From: Clostridia bacterium
Lineage (GTDB): Bacteria > Bacillota > Clostridia > Christensenellales > Aristaeellaceae
Direction of reading: 5' to 3'
DNA length: 18,257 nucleotides
Assembly: GCA_016295665.1 (NCBI GenBank)
Contig: JAEDKS010000029.1
Span: forward strand, 1-18,257
Part shown: positions 13,917 through 18,257 of the stretch, piece by piece
Numbering within the stretch: position 1 is the first letter of the stretch
Layout: the number at the start of each line of letters is the position of its first letter
Notes under the pieces: model-generated
The model's database searches: none
Told to the model about the DNA's origin: nothing
The model's input: only the letters and a program-made list of their open reading frames with translations
Program-made: the position numbers and the translations under genes

Positions 13917-15689
13917 TCAGTACTTCAGGTCGTTCAGCTGCCGGATCAGGGCGATGGACTCCGCCAGCGCCTCCTGTCTGGCCTGACCGGACAGGGTGGT
14001 GATGCGCTGCTGCAGCGCATCGATGCGCTGCTGGATGTGGCGGCGGCGGATGCTGTCCAGGCACTCCTTGGTCATCTGGAGCAGCTCGTCGGTGCTGCCG
14101 GCGGAGACGGGCGACAGCAGCAGCTGGCTGACCCGGGCGCGATCCTTCTCCAGGGCCTGTGCCTCCACCAGCGCGGCGGGGGATTGCCCGTGGGACAATT
14201 CGACAAATAAGGATTTCAACAGCGGGTCCTCGAAATCCTCTTGCGAGGCAATATCTGTCGGCACCCGACCGGTGGAGAGCAGCGCCAGCAGCCGCTCCTC
14301 GGCGGGGTCAACAGCAGGATCGGCGCTCCGGGGGACGCTCCGGTGGGGGGCCGGGGCGGGCTGGGGCACGGCCCGGGGCGCGCTGCGGCCGATCTGGGCC
14401 AGCAGCACCTCCCGGGTGAAGCCGGTCTGCACCATCAGCTCCTGCAGGTGGTTCTCCAGCTCCACCGGCTCCAGCCGGCTGAGCAGGGGCGCGCAGGCCT
14501 TGGCGTACTCCGTGCGCCCGTCCTGGGTGGTGAGGTCGTACTGCTCCTTCAGCCGGCGCATCCGGTAGGTCTCCGGGGACAGGGCGGGCAGCTGCTCAAA
14601 GCCCTGCAGCCCATCCCGGCGGATGAACTCATCGGGGTCGAGGCCGTCGGGGAAGTCCAGCACCCGGGCGGGGATGCCCTCGGCCTCCAGAATGTCCAGC
14701 CCCCGCAGAATGGCGTGCTGACCGGCGCTGTCGCCATCGTAGCTCAGGTACACCCGGGGCGCGAAGCGCTTCAGGAGCCGCGCCTGCTCGCTGGTCAGGG
14801 CGGTGCCCAGGGTGGCGCAGACGCCCGTGACGCCGTACTGGGTCAGGGACACCACGTCCATGTAGCCCTCCACCAGAATCACCCGCTCCAGATGGCGCTC
14901 CTTCCGCAGCAGGTTGGCGGCATAGACGCCCTGCCGCTTGTTGAACACGGGGGTGTCGGAGGTGTTCAGGTACTTGGGCTGACCATCCCCGAGGGTGCGT
15001 CCGCCGAAGGCGAGCACGTTGCCGTACTGGTCGATGATGGGGAAGATGGCGCGGTTGCGGAACATGTCGAAGGCGCGGCGGGGCCGGGCGGGCCGATCCT
15101 CCGTGGCGGGCTCCGCCTCCTTCACCACCGTCAGGCCGCACAGGCGCAGCTCCTCCTCGGTGTAGCCCTGGGCGAGCAGGTGGCGGGTCAGGGTGTCCCA
15201 GGCGTTGGGTGCCGCGCCCAGGCCGAACTTGCGGATGATGTTGTCGGAGAGCCCGCGGCGCTTCAGGTAGTCCAGCATGGGCTGCCCGTCGGGGGTGAAC
15301 AGGGTCTGGTGATAGAAGCGGGCGGCCTCCCTGTTGGCGGCGAGGAGCCGGTCGCGCTGGTCGCGGCGCCGCTGGTAGTCGGGATCGTCCTCCATCTGGG
15401 GCAGGGGCATGTGCAGCTGATCCGCCAGGTGTTTGACCGCCTCGGCAAAATCCAGGTGCTCGATGTCCATGACGAACTGGATGACGCTGCCGCCCGCCTT
15501 GCAGCCGAAGCAGTAGTACAGCTGCTGCTCCGGATCCACGGAGAAGGAGGCGGTCTTTTCATTATGGAAGGGACACAGGCCCCAGTAGCGGTGTCCGTTG
15601 CGCTTGAGGGGCGTATAGCCGGAAACCACCTGCACGATGTCAGCCCGACTGCGGAGCTCGTCCAGCCAGGACGCCGGAAAACGCGCCAT
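13917..15689 (-). CDS. dnaG: DNA primase DnaG
   Basis: This 590-residue primase makes RNA primers at the replication fork. The N-terminal CHC2 zinc finger is complete (C39-P-F-H42 and C60-F-G-C63). The RNA polymerase core (about residues 120-370) has the TOPRIM motifs EGYMD (274-278) and YDGDSAG (317-323), plus FGGR and PKYLNTSDTP. A Pro/Ala-rich linker (about 433-453) separates it from the helical C-terminal domain (about 455-590), expected to bind the DnaB helicase. The length is usual. GAGGGGA lies about 2-8 bases before the ATG. It stands 72 bases after dgt and 51 before rpoD, forming the macromolecular-synthesis cluster. Confidence 0.96.
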   Translation of the reverse strand: MARFPASWLDELRSRADIVQVVSGYTPLKRNGHRYWGLCPFHNEKTASFSVDPEQQLYYCFGCKAGGSVIQFVMDIEHLDFAEAVKHLADQLHMPLPQMEDDPDYQRRRDQRDRLLAANREAARFYHQTLFTPDGQPMLDYLKRRGLSDNIIRKFGLGAAPNAWDTLTRHLLAQGYTEEELRLCGLTVVKEAEPATEDRPARPRRAFDMFRNRAIFPIIDQYGNVLAFGGRTLGDGQPKYLNTSDTPVFNKRQGVYAANLLRKERHLERVILVEGYMDVVSLTQYGVTGVCATLGTALTSEQARLLKRFAPRVYLSYDGDSAGQHAILRGLDILEAEGIPARVLDFPDGLDPDEFIRRDGLQGFEQLPALSPETYRMRRLKEQYDLTTQDGRTEYAKACAPLLSRLEPVELENHLQELMVQTGFTREVLLAQIGRSAPRAVPQPAPAPHRSVPRSADPAVDPAEERLLALLSTGRVPTDIASQEDFEDPLLKSLFVELSHGQSPAALVEAQALEKDRARVSQLLLSPVSAGSTDELLQMTKECLDSIRRRHIQQRIDALQQRITTLSGQARQEALAESIALIRQLNDLKY

Positions 15690-15761
15690 GTCCCCTCACT
15701 TCCCTTCCCGATGCGCTTTCAAAGGTAAATTCGCCGCTTTTCGCCCATTTCCTTCTCCCCG

Positions 15762-16766
15762 TCAGAAATTCGGAAAGCCGCTGGGCATGAACAGGTGCTG
15801 GAAGGCGCGGATGGCATAGCGGTCGGTCATGCAGGAGATGTAGTCGCACACCGCCCGCTCCGTGCCCTCCTGATAGCCGATGAGCATGAACTCGTCGGGC
15901 ATCTCGCCGGGGTGCTCCATGTAGTAGCGGAACAGCGCCTTCACCACATAGTCACAGCGGGCCTCCTCGGCGGCGCGCCAGCTGTCCCGGTACACCCGCT
16001 CGAACATGAACTCCCGCAGCCCGTCCATGGCGGACTCCACCACCGGGCTCATGCGCAGATGGGGCTGCTCCTGGCTGTTGCTTACGATGTCCAGGATCAT
16101 GGTGTTGATGCGCTCGCCGTGGGTCTCGCCCAGCACCTTCAGGCAGTCCTGGGGCAGCTCGAAGGGCTGCAGCACCCCGCCGCGCAGGGCGTCGTCCAGA
16201 TCGTGGTTCAGGTAGGCGATGCGATCCGCCCGGCGCACGCACTCGCCCTCCAGCGTCCGGGGCGCCTGCTTCCCGGAGTGGCACAGGATGCCGTCCCGCA
16301 CCTCTGCGCACAGGTTCAGCCCGCGTCCCTCGTTCTCCAGCGTCTCCACCACGCGCAGGCTCTGCTCGTTGTGGCGGAAGCCCTGGGGCATCAGCTCGTC
16401 CAGCGTGCGCTCGCCGATGTGCCCGAAGGGTGTGTGCCCCAGATCATGCCCCAGAGCGATGGCCTCGGTCAGATCCTCGTTGAGCCGCAGGGCCCGGGCC
16501 AGGGTGCGGGCCACCTGCGCCACCTCCAGGGTGTGGGTGAGACGGGTGCGGTAGTGGTCGCCCTCCGGGGCCAGAAAGACCTGCGTTTTGAACTTGAGCC
16601 GCCGGAAGGACTTGCAGTGAATGATGCGGTCACGGTCGCGCTGGAAATCGGTGCGGATGGTGCAGGGCTCCACGGGCGTGACCCGTCCCCGGGTGTCGCG
16701 GGCGCGAACCGCCAGGGCAGAGAGCCGGGCATCCTCCTCCTGTTCGAGCATTTCACGGATGGTCAC
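15762..16766 (-). CDS. dgt: dGTPase-like deoxynucleoside triphosphate triphosphohydrolase (HD domain)
   Basis: This protein of the Dgt family cleaves dNTPs to the deoxynucleoside and triphosphate and so tunes dNTP pools. The HD-type metal site is visible: THTLEV (His78), GHDLGHTPFGH (His107, Asp108, with His111 and His116), and later RIAYLNHDLDDA with the last Asp ligand. CKSFRRLKFKTQVF is the typical N-terminal family motif. I prefer GTG 16764-16766 (334 residues, beginning MTIREML): AAGGAGG at 16775-16781 stands exactly 8 bases before it. The in-frame ATG 16782-16784 has no upstream ribosome binding site and would use that site as codons 2-4. The gene heads the dgt-dnaG-rpoD run. The exact nucleotide preference is not readable from sequence. 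Confidence 0.92.
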   Translation of the reverse strand: MTIREMLEQEEDARLSALAVRARDTRGRVTPVEPCTIRTDFQRDRDRIIHCKSFRRLKFKTQVFLAPEGDHYRTRLTHTLEVAQVARTLARALRLNEDLTEAIALGHDLGHTPFGHIGERTLDELMPQGFRHNEQSLRVVETLENEGRGLNLCAEVRDGILCHSGKQAPRTLEGECVRRADRIAYLNHDLDDALRGGVLQPFELPQDCLKVLGETHGERINTMILDIVSNSQEQPHLRMSPVVESAMDGLREFMFERVYRDSWRAAEEARCDYVVKALFRYYMEHPGEMPDEFMLIGYQEGTERAVCDYISCMTDRYAIRAFQHLFMPSGFPNF

Positions 16767-17123
16767 AGGTGTCGCCTCCTTCATGTGCCAATATTTCTAT
16801 AGATACTCCGCGCAGGGGGAGAAATCCTTTTTCTGGGAGGGTTCATACGCGAAAAAAGCGGTGAAACAGGGCTGCTTTCTTCATGGCCCATGGCGCCCGA
16901 CAGGCCGGAGCGGATCGACGGGGTGCCGGTGGACGGGATGAACCGCCCGGGAGGCAAACCGTCCCGCTCCGCCTGCCGCCCCAGCCTCCCATGAAAAATC
17001 GCAATTTTGAGACAAAACTCCGCAACCCTGCGGGTGGAAAGAAGGGGAAAGCCATGGTATAATCAAGGCATCGGAAATAGGGAAAAAGGCGGCGCGTCCG
17101 ACCGGAGAGGGGGAGGAAAGCGG
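16767..17123. other. 357-base divergent intergenic region between dgt and the AraC gene
   Basis: The segment holds the AraC-gene promoter (17035-17063) and, on the minus strand, the leader of the dgt run, where TATAGA and TATCTA lie just upstream of dgt but no matching -35 box stands out. The arms GAAAAAAGC (16851-16859) and GCTTTCTTC (16874-16882) can pair in the minus-strand RNA with one G-U pair and end in a run of six U, so a leader terminator or attenuator ahead of dgt is possible but weak. CCGCA-ACCC-TGCGG (17020-17033) lies beside the AraC -35 box. The G+C-rich stretch at 16885-16995 has only short open frames without ribosome binding sites. Confidence 0.4.
17035..17063 (+). promoter_or_regulatory. 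Extended -10 promoter of the AraC-family gene
   Basis: TATAAT (17058-17063), a perfect match, is preceded by TG plus one base (17055-17057), the extended -10 motif. TGGAAA (17035-17040), 17 bases further up, is a partial -35 box with four matches. Transcription would start near 17070, within the open frame upstream of the chosen AraC start, which supports ATG 17124 as the true start. Confidence 0.7.
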
Positions 17124-17969
17124 ATGAGGTCTCTGGAAAACGGTGTCAGTCCGTCCTCGGTGTACTACAATTTCTCGCCCAGCCTGCTGGCCCGGGAGCA
17201 TCTGCTCTACGTCGTGTGCGCGGGGGATTTCACCTACGCCCCGGGGTATGAGCTGAACCGCACCTCCTTCGACAGCTATCTGATGGAGGTCATTCTGGAG
17301 GGGCAGGTACAGATTACGACAGAGGGCGAGCACCTCACCGCCCGGGCCGGGCAGGCGGTGCTCCTCGACTGCAACAGGCCCCACCGCTATGCCTCGGACA
17401 CGGGCTGGCACGCTCTGTGGGTGCATTTCGACGGCGCGGCGGCGAAGGGGTACTACAGCCTTGTGAAGCGGCTCAACGGGCTGGTCTTTGCCACCCACCG
17501 GCTGCAGGAGGTGCACGGGGCCCTGCAGAGCATTTTCGACATGTTTCATCTGGGTCAGCCCCTGAGCGAGCCCCGAATGGCGCTGCTGCTGACCCAGGCC
17601 CTCACGGCCCTGACGGAGAGCGCCGAGCCCGCGCTGATCGGCGGCAGGGCCGGGCTGATCGACCGGGCGGTGGCGTGCATCAACCGCCACGTGGGGGACG
17701 AGCCGCCCGTGGCGGAGCTGGCAAGGATGGTGGGGCTCAGCGAGTACCACTTCATCCGGGTGTTCCGCCAGGTCATGGGCGTGACCCCACGGCAGTACAT
17801 CATCATGAGCCGCATGAACCACGCCCGGTATCTGCTCAAAACGACCACGCTGTCCGTGGGTGAGATCAGCGGCATGGCGGGCTATGCTTCCGAGAGCATG
17901 TTCACCGCCGCCTTCCGCCGCACCCAGGGCATGACCCCCACCCGCTACAGAACAGGCAGTCAGCCTTGA
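17124..17969 (+). CDS. AraC-family transcriptional regulator
   Basis: This 281-residue regulator has an N-terminal cupin-type sensor domain (about residues 30-110: YLMEVILEGQVQIT, the AGQAVLLDCNRPHRY turn and HALWVHFDG). A C-terminal double helix-turn-helix follows (about residues 178-276), with VAELARMVGLSEYHFIRVFR as the first unit and the family signature GYASESMFTAAFRRTQGMTP as the second. ATG 17124 follows GGGGGAGG at 17109-17116; a longer open frame begins at 17007 but lies upstream of the promoter. It precedes the DUF5107 gene by 20 bases on the same strand and probably senses a sugar to control that gene and those beyond the window. Confidence 0.92.
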   Translation: MRSLENGVSPSSVYYNFSPSLLAREHLLYVVCAGDFTYAPGYELNRTSFDSYLMEVILEGQVQITTEGEHLTARAGQAVLLDCNRPHRYASDTGWHALWVHFDGAAAKGYYSLVKRLNGLVFATHRLQEVHGALQSIFDMFHLGQPLSEPRMALLLTQALTALTESAEPALIGGRAGLIDRAVACINRHVGDEPPVAELARMVGLSEYHFIRVFRQVMGVTPRQYIIMSRMNHARYLLKTTTLSVGEISGMAGYASESMFTAAFRRTQGMTPTRYRTGSQP

Positions 17970-17989
17970 CAGACAGGAGGAATCCAGCC

Positions 17990-18257
17990 ATGACCCCCAC
18001 CGCAAGCATCCGCGTCGAAACCGTCATGATCCCCACCTACGGCATCGGGCAGCCGGACAGGAACCCCATGTTTCTGGAAAAGCGCGTCTATCAGGGCTCC
18101 AGCGGCAAGGTGTACCCGCTGCCCGTGGTGGACAGGATTCTCGACGAGCGGGAGGACAAGCCCTACACCGCCATCTTTCTGGAGAACGAGTACCTTCTGG
18201 TCATGGTGCTGCCGGAGCTGGGCGGGCGCATCCAGCGGGCCTATGACAAGACCAACG
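17990..18257 (+). CDS. DUF5107 domain protein, N-terminal part (runs off right edge)
   Basis: Eighty-nine codons are visible. The start ATG 17990 has AGGAGG at 17975-17980, 9 bases upstream. The sequence matches the opening of DUF5107 proteins: VETVMIPTYGIGQPDRNPMF, then LEKRVYQGSSGKVYPLPVVD, then AIFLENEYLLVMVLPELGGR and IQRAYDKTN. Such proteins are large, often carry C-terminal tetratricopeptide repeats, and are found with glycan-use genes; the LPELGGRI segment recalls the start of aldose-epimerase-like and galactose-mutarotase-like beta-sandwiches. There is no signal peptide. The 20-base gap to the AraC gene implies one operon. The enzymatic role is not established from what is visible. 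Confidence 0.85.
   Translation, partial: MTPTASIRVETVMIPTYGIGQPDRNPMFLEKRVYQGSSGKVYPLPVVDRILDEREDKPYTAIFLENEYLLVMVLPELGGRIQRAYDKTN

Noticed and set aside
16931..16964. GGACGG/CCGTCC inverted repeat with a 22-base loop in the dgt-AraC gap
   Set aside because: A six-base arm over a long loop is expected by chance in such G+C-rich sequence, and it has no T tract or promoter next to it.
16889..16993. Short open frame of 34 codons in the dgt-AraC gap
   Set aside because: No ribosome binding site, no recognisable protein, and it stops before the AraC promoter. Chance frames of this length are common in G+C-rich DNA.

Overview
The window is G+C-rich bacterial DNA. Strong AGGAGG-type ribosome binding sites precede nearly every gene, occasional TTG and GTG starts occur, and a dgt, dnaG, rpoD, trmK, nif3 block is present. 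This order is familiar from Firmicutes, and the whole fits a high-G+C member of the Clostridia, plausibly a gut or rumen plant-fibre degrader. I cannot name a genus from the sequence alone.

Left edge to 2.65 kb: the 5' part of a secreted protein with almost identical 72-residue repeats (minus strand, running off the edge); divergently, a Nudix ADP-ribose pyrophosphatase; then a 50-residue membrane protein translationally coupled to a RimJ/RimL-type GNAT acetyltransferase. A strong two-way terminator closes this part.

2.7 to 8.6 kb, all on the minus strand: an AEC-family permease, a membrane-anchored metallophosphoesterase, a LysR regulator, then a GH105 unsaturated rhamnogalacturonyl hydrolase and a GH28-like pectin enzyme behind a well-formed promoter of their own. 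The N-terminally truncated remains of a chloramphenicol acetyltransferase-like gene abut the GH28 stop codon. The two pectin enzymes lack signal peptides and probably finish off imported pectin oligosaccharides.

8.6 to 9.4 kb: a flavin reductase-like gene is divergent from the AEC gene. The two are served by face-to-face promoters whose -10 boxes overlap. A two-way terminator lies between the flavin reductase gene and the next, convergent gene.

9.4 to 16.8 kb, minus strand, housekeeping block in transcription order: dgt-like dNTPase, dnaG primase, rpoD, a second full-length rpoD-like sigma gene, trmK, nif3-family gene and a coiled-coil zinc-ribbon protein. The tandem pair of primary-type sigma factors is the most unusual feature of the window. 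The copies agree in the promoter-reading helices but differ in the region 1.1 end and in the C-terminal tail.

16.8 to 18.26 kb: a 357-base divergent intergenic region, an AraC regulator with an extended -10 promoter, and the start of a DUF5107 protein, probably another carbohydrate-use module continuing past the right edge.

Nothing here amounts to a clearly new defence or mobile system. The best leads are the duplicated sigma factor, the overlapping divergent promoters, the repeat-bearing surface protein and the acetyltransferase relic.
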